DNA from: Candidatus Obscuribacter sp.
GTDB taxonomy: Bacteria; Cyanobacteriota; Vampirovibrionia; Obscuribacterales; Obscuribacteraceae
Reading direction: 5' to 3'
Assembly (NCBI GenBank): GCA_021772095.1
Contig: JADYXR010000128.1
Coordinates: 62,001-126,000, forward strand
DNA: 64,000 nt
A program made the position numbers and the translations under genes. The notes beneath the pieces were generated by a model, which was given only the letters and a program-made list of their open reading frames with translations, was not told the origin of the DNA and made no database searches. Positions 18,623 to 29,906 of this stretch are shown here, one piece after another; positions within the stretch are counted from its first letter, which is position 1; the number at the start of each line of letters is the position of its first letter.

Positions 18623-21247
18623 CTAAGCGCGCTCGCGCGGTGGGAACGAAGTGGTCAGAAGTTTGACGATGTCTTCTCCCGGTGGATAACACGGGTTGGT
18701 TTTCAACGCCATATCTTCGAAAGAAGCGATGGCGACTGTTGGAATAGCTTCTTCAAACTTTTCAGGTGTAATTCCAAGTTCGCTGATGGCGAGCGGCTGT
18801 CCGGTGGTTCGACCGAGGTCGTAAATTGCTTGCTTGAGAGCGAGAATTGCACTGGCAACTTCTTCAGGCGAACCTTCGGCTCCACTTTGCTTGTCTACAA
18901 GACCGAGGAAACGTGCGGCTCTTGCGTATTTCTTATCGGCAATCCACAATGGATAGTTAGGAACAGCAATGAATTTTCGTGGAATCGCTGCGTTATATCC
19001 AATGGTGGTCAGCAAGAACACACTGTTCGCCCTGCCGTGCGGAATATCGAAGTAAGCGCCCAGACTGTGAGCCAGCGCGTGGTTTAAGCCGACCGAGGCA
19101 TTGCCGATCGCCATTCCGGCAAGAGTCGCAGCGTTGTGCAACTTGTGGCGCCAGAGCACTTCATTTGGTTTTTTCAGCGCTTCAGGTAAGGCTTCGAATA
19201 TCAATCTCATCGATTCCAGAGCCAGTCCATCAGTGTAGTCCGACGAGAAAGTCGAAACCAGGGCCTCGAGTGCGTGAGTCAACGCATCAAATGCGGTATC
19301 ACGAGTGATCTCGGGCGGCAGACTGCGAGTCAGGTTGGCATCGATGATTGCGACGTTCGGCAAAAGAATTTCGTCAACGAGCGACACCTTACGGTTTCTC
19401 GCTTTATCTTTGACGACAGCAAATGGTGTAACTTCCGAACCGGTTCCCGATGTAGTCGGGATGGCAACCAGTTGTGTCTTTTGGGTCTTCGGAAATTCAA
19501 CGATTCGATGTCTGAAATCGAGAAAGTTGACCGACAATTCCTTGACGTTCAGATCAGGGAAGTCATAGAACAACCGAATGACTTTGGCGGCGTCGAGAAC
19601 AGAACCGCCACCCAGTGCGATGATCGTGTCCGGCTGACTGAGTTTCATTGCTTCAACTGCACGTTGAATTTCAGCAAAATCAGGCTCGACACCGATGTCA
19701 CTGAAGACATCGACGCGACAATTGGCAGGCATGCGTTCGGTAACCATGGCAAGATGACCGCGTTTTGCGGCAGAACGCGATGTGATAACAAACGCGGTTC
19801 TTGTATCGAGATCGCGAAGATGATCGATACTGCCCGGATTTATGTAAATGTTCTTGGTGGTTTGGAAACTGAGCGTGTAATTTTTTCTACGAGGAACACG
19901 CTTGTAATTCATCAAGTTCTTGATGCTGACGTTGTCTGAAGTGATGTTGCCACCACCGGTTCCGCAGCCGAAACTCAGAGTCGTTGTCAAATTATTGTAG
20001 ACACCACCGAGACCGCCTATCGATGTCGGGCAGTTGACGATGACGCGACCAGCATTGATTGCCAGCGAGAATTGTTCGATTGCGTTTTCGTCCTGACTGA
20101 AGATTCCAGCCGTGTGACCGGTTCCACCTGAATAATTGATGTCGAGGGCGCGGTTGATGCCGTTCTCGATTGAATCAACGACCACATATCCAAGCACCGG
20201 CATCAGTTTTTCAACTGCCAGCTTGTGATAGCGCAGCTCGCCGTCCAGCCTGCACAACAGCATTTTGGTATCTTCAGGAACGTCGATACCGGCGGTGTCG
20301 GCTATCAACTTAGCCGGTTGTCCGACCAACTTGTAGTTCATCCCGCCGGTGCGTTCGTCGACCGCGACATTGGCTACTTTGGTGACTTCTTCAGGGGTGC
20401 AAACGTGGCATCCGAGGCGCTTGAATTCAGCCAACAACTCATCGGCTATCTCCTGGTCCATCACCAGAGTTTGCTCAGACGGGCACTCTGTGCCGTTATC
20501 AAACGTTTTAGAAATAATGATGTCCATTGCAGCAGATCCGACTGCGGCAGATTTGTGGACATAAACAGGAGTGTTGCCCGAACCAACGCCCAGCGCGGGC
20601 TTACCGGAACTATACGCGGCTCGAACCATGTTGGTTCCGCCAGTTGCCCAGATCAAATCGACTTCCGGATGAACCATCATCTTCTCAGTCTCACGGCGCA
20701 ATCTAGGCGACTTTTCCACCCAGCCGATGAAGCCTTTCGGCGCTCCGGCAGCCACGGCAGCGTCATAAACGATTTTGGCAGCCATGTTACTTGAATTCGC
20801 GGCCATCAAATGCGGGCTAAAAATCAGGCAGTTGCGCGTTTTTGCACAGGCAATACTTTTAAAAATGACGGTCGAAGTCGGGTTGGTCACTGGAGCCAGA
20901 GCGAGGATAACGCCCATGGGCTCGGAAATTTCCACCATGTTGTCTTCGGGAAATTCGCGAATGATGCCAACCGTTTTCTTATCGCGAATCTGCGCATAGA
21001 GAAATTCGGAGGCGACATAGTTTTTCAAAATCTTGTCTTCTGTACAACCCATGCGGGTTTCCAGATGAGCAGCTTGGGCGAGCACAGCGGCGTTTTCAAT
21101 CGCAGCGATAGTCATCGCCTTGACGATAGCGTCCACTTGCTCCTGACTGTATTGCGTAAATACAGCTGCGGCCAGCCTTGCCTGCCGAACCAGGTGCTCG
21201 ACTCTTTCGTCTAGCCCTACTTCCTTATCACTGATTTCGGTTGACAT
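18623..21247 (-). CDS. adhE: Bifunctional acetaldehyde-CoA/alcohol dehydrogenase
   Basis: 874 residues, full length for AdhE. The N-terminal aldehyde dehydrogenase domain (about 1-445) has catalytic Cys255 in [10 protein letters not shown]. The C-terminal iron-dependent alcohol dehydrogenase domain (about 460-870) has the GGGS cofactor loop ([13 protein letters not shown]), TTSGTGSE, and metal ligands in THALEALVS and [17 protein letters not shown]. It reduces acetyl-CoA to ethanol via acetaldehyde, regenerating two NAD+, and marks mixed-acid or ethanol fermentation. AdhE forms cytoplasmic spirosomes in other bacteria. With citrate synthase nearby, the organism appears facultative. The gene is alone except for the STAS gene downstream. 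Confidence 0.97.
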   Translation of the reverse strand: MSTEISDKEVGLDERVEHLVRQARLAAAVFTQYSQEQVDAIVKAMTIAAIENAAVLAQAAHLETRMGCTEDKILKNYVASEFLYAQIRDKKTVGIIREFPEDNMVEISEPMGVILALAPVTNPTSTVIFKSIACAKTRNCLIFSPHLMAANSSNMAAKIVYDAAVAAGAPKGFIGWVEKSPRLRRETEKMMVHPEVDLIWATGGTNMVRAAYSSGKPALGVGSGNTPVYVHKSAAVGSAAMDIIISKTFDNGTECPSEQTLVMDQEIADELLAEFKRLGCHVCTPEEVTKVANVAVDERTGGMNYKLVGQPAKLIADTAGIDVPEDTKMLLCRLDGELRYHKLAVEKLMPVLGYVVVDSIENGINRALDINYSGGTGHTAGIFSQDENAIEQFSLAINAGRVIVNCPTSIGGLGGVYNNLTTTLSFGCGTGGGNITSDNVSIKNLMNYKRVPRRKNYTLSFQTTKNIYINPGSIDHLRDLDTRTAFVITSRSAAKRGHLAMVTERMPANCRVDVFSDIGVEPDFAEIQRAVEAMKLSQPDTIIALGGGSVLDAAKVIRLFYDFPDLNVKELSVNFLDFRHRIVEFPKTQKTQLVAIPTTSGTGSEVTPFAVVKDKARNRKVSLVDEILLPNVAIIDANLTRSLPPEITRDTAFDALTHALEALVSTFSSDYTDGLALESMRLIFEALPEALKKPNEVLWRHKLHNAATLAGMAIGNASVGLNHALAHSLGAYFDIPHGRANSVFLLTTIGYNAAIPRKFIAVPNYPLWIADKKYARAARFLGLVDKQSGAEGSPEEVASAILALKQAIYDLGRTTGQPLAISELGITPEKFEEAIPTVAIASFEDMALKTNPCYPPGEDIVKLLTTSFPPRERA

Positions 21248-21816
21248 AGTCGACCCTCATTGCAAAAATCCAACTTTCCGATTGCCGTTTTGTCACGGTA
21301 GGCCTCCGTTAAACGGCTTATTCAATTGATTTTCTTCGACGACTAAACTGCTGAACGACTCATGGTGACTGCATGTTTAGCATCAGAAAAACTTTGGCGG
21401 CGCTTCATCTAGTGGGATGAATTGCGCAGGGCGCGCGCACGACAATACCAAGTGTATGGCAAAAGCACTCAAAAGGGCCCGATGATCTTAAACCTTTTAC
21501 AAAGATAGTTATACTTATACGATTCGCCGGGTCGGATAGACCACCAATCACATGACTCAAACGAGCGCACAGTTGACTGTTTCCATTATGTGACTACGAT
21601 CCGGCTGACGGATCTGACAATTTTGGCGAAAGCGGCTTATTACTAAGTCGCTCTGTCTCGTTCAAGACACAACGACGCTCAAAAACTCTTCCCGGTACGA
21701 GCGTACTTTCCCCCTTGTACGTATGCATGCGTCTACTACAATAACCTCGGCGCCTGGTGCGTCGATTTACAAAATGGAACTACAGCCCAAAGGCTTGGGA
21801 CTTTGTCGTGGCGGCG
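21248..21816. other. Long divergent intergenic region adhE / TPR scaffold
   Basis: 569 nt between the divergent adhE and TPR genes. A-T rich patches around 21500-21520 (GATAGTTATACTTATACG) could contain promoter -10 elements, but no paired -35 was convincing. No gene, tRNA or strong hairpin was found. Its length suggests regulation of one of the two genes. Confidence 0.4.
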
Positions 21817-24800
21817 ATGGCAAATCAAAAAACAACACTGAACGACTCTCCTCGAGAGAGTCAAATTCGAAACTATCAAGCGAATATAGCGCTGGCACTG
21901 ACGGTGGCTTTAGTCTCACCGTTGGCTTCAATGGGCAAACCATGCCAGGCGGCAGATTTCAGGCACGCCAAGAAAATAATCGTGCCGGCATCGAACATTC
22001 CTCGGCGTTACGATTACAGCTCCAGTGGCGGGCGAGAATCAAGCCCACCTTCAGGATACGAATCTGACAGCAGCTACGGTGCTGGAAATCAAAACCAGTC
22101 ATATGGTGGTATGAGTTCGACCTCCACCTCAGGTTCCTCCAAAGTCAGTAAGTATGGTCTGGTACCGCCACCACCGCCAGTGACACCAAGTTTGTTGCCG
22201 TCCAGTATGGCGAGCGATGTGCCACCGCCACCCCACGCACCATCTCTGGTGTCGCGTCCGGCTCCAGCTTCAGCCAACGCCCGGCATTCCGCAGGCAACT
22301 TCCAGCAAACCAGTGGCGATCCGACTCGTTCTAATACTTTGACTCGTCATGTCGTCAATGCCAAAGCAAATAAAATCGGAGCGGAGAGTGCCATCATCAG
22401 CCAGATAACGGCACAGGCCGACGCGCTCGCCAAGGAAGGCAAGCTGCAGGAGGCTCAGGATCTGCTCGAGAAATACGAGAAGAATTATCCAAAAAATATG
22501 ACTCTCGACCACAAACTTTCCGAAGTCAGTTTGGAACGCGCCAAGTATTACATTCGCAAAGACGATTATGTGGAAGCCGGAAAACAGGCTCGCATAGCCC
22601 TTCATCACAACAGCAGCAATACCGAAGCCAAAAACGCGCTAGAACAAGTCTTGCGGCACCATGGTGTCGATCCGAATCATGCCGTCTCACGAGTCAAAAT
22701 GGGCGACATGCTGTTCTCGCAAGGCAAGCTCAAAGAAGCGCGCGTCGAGTACGATTCAGCGCTGAAAATTCATCACTCCGGTGAAGCATATATAGGTCTA
22801 GGAAATGTAGCCTTGAGAGAAAATAAACTCAAGGAAGCCAAATCGCACTACCAGCTCGCGCTCGAGAAAGAACCTGAATCGTCAGTCGCTCTGCGGCAGT
22901 TGGGCATCGTCAGATATAAACTCAAAGATGTGGTTGGGGCAAATGCCGATTTGAGTCGCGCCTTGGTTCTCAATCACGAAGACAAACACGCCGGACAAAC
23001 CCTGATCGAACTATGGCAACGCCAGGTGTCGATGCGTCCAAACGATGCCAGCTCGCACCTGGGATTGGCGCGCGCCCATCAGCTCGCAGGCGATCTCAAG
23101 TCAGCACAAAACTCATATCGTACTGTCGTTTCCATCGACGCGAATCATCCTAATCTTCCCGCGGCGCGACAGAGTTTCAAGCTCGCGCTAGCTCGACAAG
23201 AAGCGCAAAAAACATATGACGCCGCCAAGACTCTCGACGCCAGCGGCGCACTGCCAGAGGCTTACACGAAGGCGGGCGAAAGCGTGTCGCTCAGTCCCGG
23301 CGACGTCAAGTTTCGGCATTATCAAGCTGACCTAGCTGAGCGACTCGGCAATTATCCCGACGCCAAGCAACTATATATTGAAATTCTCAGGCAAGACCCT
23401 AAAAATTTAGTGGCAGCTCAAAAAATCAAATCGCTGTCAGAACTGCTATCGGCCGGTGATACAGCACAGTCTCTTAGAGGACCGCTTAATTCCGCGCAAG
23501 GTTTGCAAGCTCAAGCAGGTTCGCTAGGCGCACCACTGGCGATGCCAGCCGATCAAGGCGCAACTGGAGGATCTATTACCGGTCTGCCTCGTTTGAGAGG
23601 CGAAGGTCCGGCACTGTCAACGCTTCCGGGAGCACCGGGCGCGAAGCCGCCGTCGGCTGATCCGGTCAACAGCATGAGCGGTTTTCTTGGCGATCTTCGC
23701 AATTTTATGGTTGTGCAGAAGAAAGAACTTCAGAAACAAGAAGATAATGTCATGGAAGCGGTCGGACATAAAGCGAAGTCAGACAAGTCTTCATCTCTGG
23801 CAGCCCTTGATTTACCGCCGTTGTCGTCATCTTCATCAGCCGATACGGCTCTTCCAAAAAATCTGATCTCGTCCGATGACGTGCAGAAACTTTTGGCGAG
23901 CACAGGCACTGGATCGTCGTCATCTGCCCTGGGCAGTGCCGCTTCCAGTGCGCCTATGACAATGCCACCACTTGACGGTGTGCCAATCGGTTCTCTGGCA
24001 AGCCGACTGCCAGCTGGTTTATCGTCGCAAGACATTGGCAGAATACTGGGCAGCCAGGGGATTTCAGGTCTCTCGCCCGGAATGTCCGGACTAGCCGCCG
24101 CTAATCCACCATCGTCAATGGGCTCGAATAATTCCTCTTACGCACCTCAATACAATTCCGGAAATTCTTCGGTCGGTGACTCAATTTTGAGTTCTCCTCG
24201 AGATTCAGAAACAGTACTGAAAGTGGCAAACGCGCCGCTTTCCGACATGCCACCAGTGGCACCACCACGCTATGGTTCCGCACCAGGTGGAATCTCCGCC
24301 ATGCCGCAATCAAACGCATATAGCTCCGCGCCGGCATCCGAGTATGCACCGCAAAGCGCGCCACCTATCGGAGCTGCGCCAAGGTTTTCACCAGAGCTTG
24401 TCGGACTGGCTGCCCAGGCCCAATCACTTTCACCGGAAGCTTTAGCAGGTATCGCCCGTTCGCTGGGAATGGAACCGGCGCATGTTTCCGCGTTAGCTGC
24501 CCAAGCTTTACAGCAGGCGCCTCACTTGATCAATGCCGCACCTGGAATGATCAATAAAGGTATCGCCCATATCAAGCAAGAAGACATCGACAAAATGGCG
24601 ACGCTTCTGAAACATCACGTCGCGATGAGACAACAAGCAGCCGGCATCGTTCCGAAAGGCACCGCGTCTGACATTGTCACAACCAAAGCCACTCCGGAGC
24701 TGATCAAAAAAGTCGATCTGAAAAACACAGGTACTGCTTCAAAACTAGCATCAGCGAAAACCGGAATTCACACCACGGCAAAAACAATTGCATCTAAGAC

Positions 24801-26067
24801 AGGGACAAAAACTGTTGCTTCGAAAACGACCAGCGCCAAAACCGCGTCAGCATCTAACAGCCTGTCGTCCGGTCAGCCAGCCAATGCAGCAAGCGTAGCG
24901 TCGGCAGAAAATTTCACTCAAAATAATTCCGGGGCAAGCGCGGGCTACAATGAGAATTCATTGCGTGCCGCGACCAGAAGTCCGCAGAATTTCACAAGTG
25001 GACAAAACAGCAGTGTGGTTCCACTCGGTCTTGCCGCAGCACCACTAGGTTTAGCCGCGTTACCGCAAGCTTTCAACCAGGGTGCGCGAGCCAGCGAAGC
25101 TCCGCAAAGTTTCAACAATGGAACGCAAACGAGCGCAGCGCCTCAGAACTTCAACTCCGATTCGCAAAGAGATCTGCAAAGCTATAACGAAGCTCCGCAA
25201 GTCAGCTCAGCTCCGTCACTTGGTAGCACGTCCTCTACAGAGTTCACTCCTCTATTCTCGGACTTCATTGGCGAAAGATCATCATCAAACCTTCTGCCAG
25301 CGCCACACCATGGGCATGCTCATCGGCTAAATCATCTCGAAGCTCAAAACAAGACATTACTTTCTCAGCTCGATGAAACTAAGAAACAGCTGGACGAGCT
25401 ACGCGAATCGGTTGTGACAAAGCCAACCAAAGAATCGAAAGCAACGCGAAAAAAATTGAAGGCGTCAAAGTCGTCAACCAAAGGTTCGAATGCCGCCACC
25501 AATAGTGGTAGCACAAGCGTCGAGCCAATGATGGAAAACTCCTCGCCGCCGGTCTCGGGACAAGCCTATCCATCAACGTCGCCGGCTAACAATCCGGTGG
25601 CTCTCGCGTCAAACTATCCGGCTAACTCCGCATCTTCAAACGCGTTCGCGCCTCAGGCATTCGCCCCTAGTGCTGCTATGTCAGCGCTCGCGAACACCGC
25701 ACCATCGACAGTTCCAGCCGGTCTCGACTCGTTCATCAATCTCGAACTTTCCGGCATCAACGTCAGACCCAAAGGTGTTCGACTGAATGTTGTTTTGCGA
25801 AACGGCACGAATCAGGATTTAGAACTGCCATCAAAAACGAAAGCAATCGTTCGCATGGTGGGCGCGCCGGATCAGGTGGCAGACGTGAGCTTCCCGGTCA
25901 AAGCAATTACACCGGGACAAGAAGCTAAAGGTTACATCAGCGTATCCGGTCATAAACTCGATCCATCAGCAGATGTGTTCATTCCGAAATTGATGAACAC
26001 CGAAGCTGGTCAACGAGATGTTCATCTCACCGTTCCAATCTCAGCTTTGAGCAACATGCCGCACTAG
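21817..26067 (+). CDS. Giant secreted TPR protein with disordered Pro/Ser/Ala regions
   Basis: 1416 residues from ATG 21817; the frame extends to GTG 21757, but the signal peptide (about 22-50, ALALTVALVSPLASMG...CQA) fits the shorter start. Residues ~55-160 are Ser/Pro rich. Residues ~165-560 hold tandem tetratricopeptide repeats (AKEGKLQEAQDLLEKY, GNVALRENKLKEAKSHYQLA). Residues ~570-1280 are low-complexity Pro/Ser/Ala/Gln with a Lys/Thr/Ala stretch (AKTGIHTTAKTIASKTGTKT) and a short coiled coil (about 1180-1215). A C-terminal ~115-residue beta-sandwich-like domain (LELSGINVRPKGVRLNVVLR onward) is well ordered. Probably an envelope or cell-surface scaffold. No enzyme domain was seen. Confidence 0.8.
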   Translation: MANQKTTLNDSPRESQIRNYQANIALALTVALVSPLASMGKPCQAADFRHAKKIIVPASNIPRRYDYSSSGGRESSPPSGYESDSSYGAGNQNQSYGGMSSTSTSGSSKVSKYGLVPPPPPVTPSLLPSSMASDVPPPPHAPSLVSRPAPASANARHSAGNFQQTSGDPTRSNTLTRHVVNAKANKIGAESAIISQITAQADALAKEGKLQEAQDLLEKYEKNYPKNMTLDHKLSEVSLERAKYYIRKDDYVEAGKQARIALHHNSSNTEAKNALEQVLRHHGVDPNHAVSRVKMGDMLFSQGKLKEARVEYDSALKIHHSGEAYIGLGNVALRENKLKEAKSHYQLALEKEPESSVALRQLGIVRYKLKDVVGANADLSRALVLNHEDKHAGQTLIELWQRQVSMRPNDASSHLGLARAHQLAGDLKSAQNSYRTVVSIDANHPNLPAARQSFKLALARQEAQKTYDAAKTLDASGALPEAYTKAGESVSLSPGDVKFRHYQADLAERLGNYPDAKQLYIEILRQDPKNLVAAQKIKSLSELLSAGDTAQSLRGPLNSAQGLQAQAGSLGAPLAMPADQGATGGSITGLPRLRGEGPALSTLPGAPGAKPPSADPVNSMSGFLGDLRNFMVVQKKELQKQEDNVMEAVGHKAKSDKSSSLAALDLPPLSSSSSADTALPKNLISSDDVQKLLASTGTGSSSSALGSAASSAPMTMPPLDGVPIGSLASRLPAGLSSQDIGRILGSQGISGLSPGMSGLAAANPPSSMGSNNSSYAPQYNSGNSSVGDSILSSPRDSETVLKVANAPLSDMPPVAPPRYGSAPGGISAMPQSNAYSSAPASEYAPQSAPPIGAAPRFSPELVGLAAQAQSLSPEALAGIARSLGMEPAHVSALAAQALQQAPHLINAAPGMINKGIAHIKQEDIDKMATLLKHHVAMRQQAAGIVPKGTASDIVTTKATPELIKKVDLKNTGTASKLASAKTGIHTTAKTIASKTGTKTVASKTTSAKTASASNSLSSGQPANAASVASAENFTQNNSGASAGYNENSLRAATRSPQNFTSGQNSSVVPLGLAAAPLGLAALPQAFNQGARASEAPQSFNNGTQTSAAPQNFNSDSQRDLQSYNEAPQVSSAPSLGSTSSTEFTPLFSDFIGERSSSNLLPAPHHGHAHRLNHLEAQNKTLLSQLDETKKQLDELRESVVTKPTKESKATRKKLKASKSSTKGSNAATNSGSTSVEPMMENSSPPVSGQAYPSTSPANNPVALASNYPANSASSNAFAPQAFAPSAAMSALANTAPSTVPAGLDSFINLELSGINVRPKGVRLNVVLRNGTNQDLELPSKTKAIVRMVGAPDQVADVSFPVKAITPGQEAKGYISVSGHKLDPSADVFIPKLMNTEAGQRDVHLTVPISALSNMPH

Positions 26068-26094
26068 TCGGTTTCGTGTGTCGATTATCGGTTT

Positions 26095-29037
26095 CTACTG
26101 CTGAAAAAAACGAATGTTGCACTTTGGCAGTCGCGATTTCAAATAGCGTCTCGTTATCTCATCCGCGGGCGAACCTATCTGCAAGCTACTTAAGCTCTGA
26201 CAGCGTTCCAACACCTGCAAACCTCTTTTAGTCAGATGAAAGTTTCCACTGACCGACAGCTCTTTCAGTCCGGAAATTTTTGAGAGCCGGACTAGATCGG
26301 CATCATGCAGATTGCAGTTCTCAAGGCGGATGGACAGTAACTTTTTGCGAGATAACGCCTGGCATGTTCGCGTCGATAATCGAGGCGATGCATTGGCACT
26401 GAAAACCTTCAGCTTGGGCAAACCATCAATCACATCAGCGATAGCCTGATCGCTGAACTTGTTACTGTTCATGTGCAATCCGATCAGATTTTTGAGCTTC
26501 ACAACTTCTTGCAGTGCACCATCAGTGATGCCTTCCATTCTGGTAATCATCAGCGACTCCAGCGATTGAATTTGTGAGATAAGCGTGAATGCCTTATCCG
26601 TCAGATGCGTGTTTGACACTGACAAGGAATTGATCGGCTTTCCGATAAGATGTGCGATGCCGTCATTCGAGATGTTCCAGCTACTTAAATCAATCACGGT
26701 TTCGCCTTCGTATACTAACTTCTTCAAGTCCGCATCGTCATTCAAGTTTTCGAGAGATTGAGCTGTCGTATACGGGATCGAATATTCGACTTTGCATCGT
26801 GGTGGCACTGCGGCGATCAATGCCTCCACGCCCGAAGATGTAACGCCCTTACATCCGGCGATGTAAGCAATTCTCAGATTCTTCAATTGTGCCAATTTTA
26901 GAAGCGATGCATTGTCGATATGAGCACCACTTATGTCGAGAATGGCCAATCGTTTCATCGTGGCAATTTGATCTATTTCTCGTTCCCCGACTTGGCAATA
27001 GCGCAACGTCAGACTGGCCAGTTTCGGCAATGCCGCTATCGGCGCCAGATTTGCGCCTTTTAGATTTATGTACTTGAGATAAATCGTTCTCAACTTGGGA
27101 TGACCGCCAATACTGCCAATGATTGATGGTGTCAGATCCAGATTGGTTAGATTCACGGCATCAAGGTCCGGATTTCTGTTCAAAACTGCGGCGATGTCTG
27201 GGTTTTTCAAATTTGCAAGTGATAACAGATTGATCGATCTCAAAGAATTATTGCGTAGGAGGACGTTCAACCCCCTGGCTGAGAGCGGACCAGTATTGAT
27301 GTTTACCGATTTGAGATAACCATCAGGCCATTTGAGTTTCTGAACGAATTCATCGGAGGCGCAGTTACCGGCAAGTAAGAGCGAGCCGTCTTCGAGTACG
27401 AACTGATCGGGCAGCTGCTCGCTTTGCACTTCGTGCAAGTTTTCCGCAAAGTCGACCATCGAATCGACAGATTGAAACGTGCGATTGTTGTAACTAACAT
27501 CGCGCTGGAAAGTGCTGGAGATTTTCGGGATGTTCTTTGGACGCATCAGTTGAAACAATATAAGAGCTGCAAAACAAGTGAATGCGATCGCGGCAATTAT
27601 GTAGAATCTCAAGGCACTGGAGCTGCGTTCGCTTTTACGCTCAGATTTTTTCTCGATTTCAACCCGAGCAAATTCGTTGGTCGACTGAATTGGTTCGATC
27701 TCGTCGACGGCCTCGGCCAATTCATCCATTGATTGAAAACGATTATCCGGCGATTTTTCAAGACATCTGCTTATCACCTGTTCTAAACCAGTGTTCGGAG
27801 GAATGTCCGACCGCAGGGCCGATACCAAGGGCGGTTGCATATTAGCGTGCATGTTCAACAATTGCAGAGCCGAATCCGCTTCGAAAGGAGGTTTACCGAC
27901 CAGCATTTCGTACAATAAACAGCCGACGGAATAAACTTCAGAACGGGCGTCATATTCTCTCCCTTCGGCCTGGTCAGAACTCATATAGAGCGGAGTCCCC
28001 GCCAGGGTAGGGTTGCCGGCATTCTGCTCAGGCGATTGATCGCCACCTTTGCGGAACATCGCCACGCCGAAATCGATTAGAGTGACATCGCGCAAAAGCC
28101 CATCAATTGTAGACTCCACCATCACGTTGGCAGGTTTAATATCGCGGTGGAATATGCCATGGTCGTGCGCATTGGAAAGCGCATCGGCTATTCGCAGAGC
28201 CAGGTAGCGTGTGTCGTCTTGAGTCATGACGCCTACCTCTTTGAGGTAGGTATTGAGAGACAATCCGTTCAAAAACTCCATAACCATATATGGATGGCCA
28301 CCGGATGTGATACCAAAATCGAGAATTTTGATAATGCCGGGGCGGTTAAGTTGTGCGGAGGCGCGCGCTTCGTTCTGAAATTGAATGGCTTCCTCGTGAC
28401 TGAGAACGTTTAAAATTTTGACTGCCACCAGTCGTTTCAGCTGCCGGTCGTAGCACTTGTAAACAGCACCACTGGCGCCTTTGCCCAATCGGCGCAATGG
28501 TTTATATCGAGCCGAGGGAAACTCCCTTTCACTCAAAGGAGGTAACTCATCCTCGACTGCAGGTTCATTTGGCATGGTATTGCCAGCGGTGCGAGAGGGA
28601 GAACGATCGGCGCCCGGGCGGATAATATTGAGTTGAGTGAAACTTCTGGCAGAACCGGTTGCAGTGCCCGCCTCACCATCATCAGAAATCGAACCACCAG
28701 TATCGAAACCTGACCTTCCGTCAGTTCCTGCAATTCCGCCATTGGCGGATTCTTTGTTGCATCGACAAGCCTCTTGCTTGAAAATCCACTGAGTCAGGGA
28801 ACCGGCGCGGCCGATCACACTTTTCTTCCCGCAGATAGAGCAGAAATCAACATCGGATTTGGATGATTGATTCAACAATTCAGCTTCTGTTGCCAGCGCC
28901 TCGCGCCCGCACATACAGTAGCCTTCTTCAAACACCCACTGCGTCAATGAGCCGGAAGACTGCTTCTTCGGCTTCTTGCATACATTGCATCTCAAAGCTG
29001 AGTCTTTTATTTCTTCACTCACGGTTCGCAGAGCCAT
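26095..29037 (-). CDS. Transmembrane Ser/Thr kinase with leucine-rich repeats and twin Cys motifs
   Basis: 980 residues. Residues 17-43 and 66-93 are two copies of a CxxC...GSLTQWxF...CxC motif (C17, C20, C41, C43; C66, C69, C91, C93), probably metal-binding ribbons. A Hanks-type kinase follows (about 178-445): GKGASG, K207 in VAVKIL, HRDIKPAN with D299, DFG at 322-324 and GTPLYMSSDQAEGR. One membrane helix (about 477-497) leads to an extracytoplasmic half with leucine-rich repeats (about 560-980), such as LASLTLRYCQVGEREIDQIA. The kinase would sense outside ligands through the LRRs. Its ATG overlaps the end of bufC by 19 nt, placing it in the RiPP operon. All catalytic residues are intact. 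Confidence 0.92.
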   Translation of the reverse strand: MALRTVSEEIKDSALRCNVCKKPKKQSSGSLTQWVFEEGYCMCGREALATEAELLNQSSKSDVDFCSICGKKSVIGRAGSLTQWIFKQEACRCNKESANGGIAGTDGRSGFDTGGSISDDGEAGTATGSARSFTQLNIIRPGADRSPSRTAGNTMPNEPAVEDELPPLSEREFPSARYKPLRRLGKGASGAVYKCYDRQLKRLVAVKILNVLSHEEAIQFQNEARASAQLNRPGIIKILDFGITSGGHPYMVMEFLNGLSLNTYLKEVGVMTQDDTRYLALRIADALSNAHDHGIFHRDIKPANVMVESTIDGLLRDVTLIDFGVAMFRKGGDQSPEQNAGNPTLAGTPLYMSSDQAEGREYDARSEVYSVGCLLYEMLVGKPPFEADSALQLLNMHANMQPPLVSALRSDIPPNTGLEQVISRCLEKSPDNRFQSMDELAEAVDEIEPIQSTNEFARVEIEKKSERKSERSSSALRFYIIAAIAFTCFAALILFQLMRPKNIPKISSTFQRDVSYNNRTFQSVDSMVDFAENLHEVQSEQLPDQFVLEDGSLLLAGNCASDEFVQKLKWPDGYLKSVNINTGPLSARGLNVLLRNNSLRSINLLSLANLKNPDIAAVLNRNPDLDAVNLTNLDLTPSIIGSIGGHPKLRTIYLKYINLKGANLAPIAALPKLASLTLRYCQVGEREIDQIATMKRLAILDISGAHIDNASLLKLAQLKNLRIAYIAGCKGVTSSGVEALIAAVPPRCKVEYSIPYTTAQSLENLNDDADLKKLVYEGETVIDLSSWNISNDGIAHLIGKPINSLSVSNTHLTDKAFTLISQIQSLESLMITRMEGITDGALQEVVKLKNLIGLHMNSNKFSDQAIADVIDGLPKLKVFSANASPRLSTRTCQALSRKKLLSIRLENCNLHDADLVRLSKISGLKELSVSGNFHLTKRGLQVLERCQSLSSLQIGSPADEITRRYLKSRLPKCNIRFFQQ

Positions 29038-29906
29038 CCGAGTCGCATCCAGAGCGCGAACCAGTTTTGAATCTCGGTTTCCAAATTTGCGTATTCCATT
29101 CCGGCTTCTTCAAGTTTAAAAACCGCGTCGGCTACTGCATCTGTGAGTGTTTGCCCACTGGCAAGAGCGGACAAAATTAAAAACGCTGGTCGGTCGACAC
29201 GTTTCAAATAAACGGTATTCTCGTGCCGATGCACAACCACGTTCAATTCTTCTTGCACTGGCCATGGTGCTTTCCTGGTAGATCGTTTTTCATCAGGTTT
29301 ACTGCCGCCAGCCTCGCTTCGGTCGCGCTGATGTCGGTTCAAAATCGTCGTATATTCATCTAGCGCATAGTTTAACTCGAGCAATGTTATATAAGGTTGA
29401 AGAGAAAATGTCAGTTTATCGGGTGGAGTATTTTTCAAATATTCCTGGTCAATCGGAGTTCTGCTGCCTTCATCGAAAGCCACTATCCGTGACCATTCGA
29501 AGCGAGCCATTTCCAGACATAGTTGAGAATCCGGATCGACTAAATCGGCACGCGTCTCAAGAAATGGAGCCAAGTTTTCGCCCAGATTACGAAGCGAAAA
29601 TGATCTAGACGGATGCGCAGAAAGATATTCTTTCGCCAATTTCGAAAAGCGACGTTCACCCAAGACCGCCTTGAGACCAGGGAAGTCGTCGCCAAAGCAA
29701 TCAAGTATTCGATACCAATATTGCTGGTTGTAGATCTCCAGTCGTTCGAAACTGCTTAAGGTTTTGTTTGCAAGGACAAATTCGGTCGCTTTATTTTCGA
29801 GATTGCTGCCGTCGATGAAACGTTTTCGCATCTCGAAATCACCAGTAAGGCTCCGCGAAATCGCTTGCCACATAAACGTCTGTATCTCTCTCAAAGAGTG
29901 GGACAT
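29019..29906 (-). CDS. bufC: DUF2063 protein, BufC/HvfC-like partner of the RiPP enzyme
   Basis: 295 residues from ATG 29906, which overlaps the bufB stop as TGATG; the frame extends further upstream but only inside bufB. Residues 1-105 match the DUF2063 N-terminal domain (LREIQTFMWQAI, LEIYNQQYWYRILDCFGDDFP, LAKEYLSAHPS). The remainder is the helical C-terminal domain. In bufferin and related pathways DUF2063 proteins act with DUF692 enzymes as precursor-recognition or delivery subunits. Coupled to bufB upstream and overlapping the LRR kinase downstream. C-terminal part (about 235-295, containing EAGMEYANLETEIQNW) is less typical and was not assigned. Confidence 0.85.
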   Translation of the reverse strand: MSHSLREIQTFMWQAISRSLTGDFEMRKRFIDGSNLENKATEFVLANKTLSSFERLEIYNQQYWYRILDCFGDDFPGLKAVLGERRFSKLAKEYLSAHPSRSFSLRNLGENLAPFLETRADLVDPDSQLCLEMARFEWSRIVAFDEGSRTPIDQEYLKNTPPDKLTFSLQPYITLLELNYALDEYTTILNRHQRDRSEAGGSKPDEKRSTRKAPWPVQEELNVVVHRHENTVYLKRVDRPAFLILSALASGQTLTDAVADAVFKLEEAGMEYANLETEIQNWFALWMRLGWLCEP

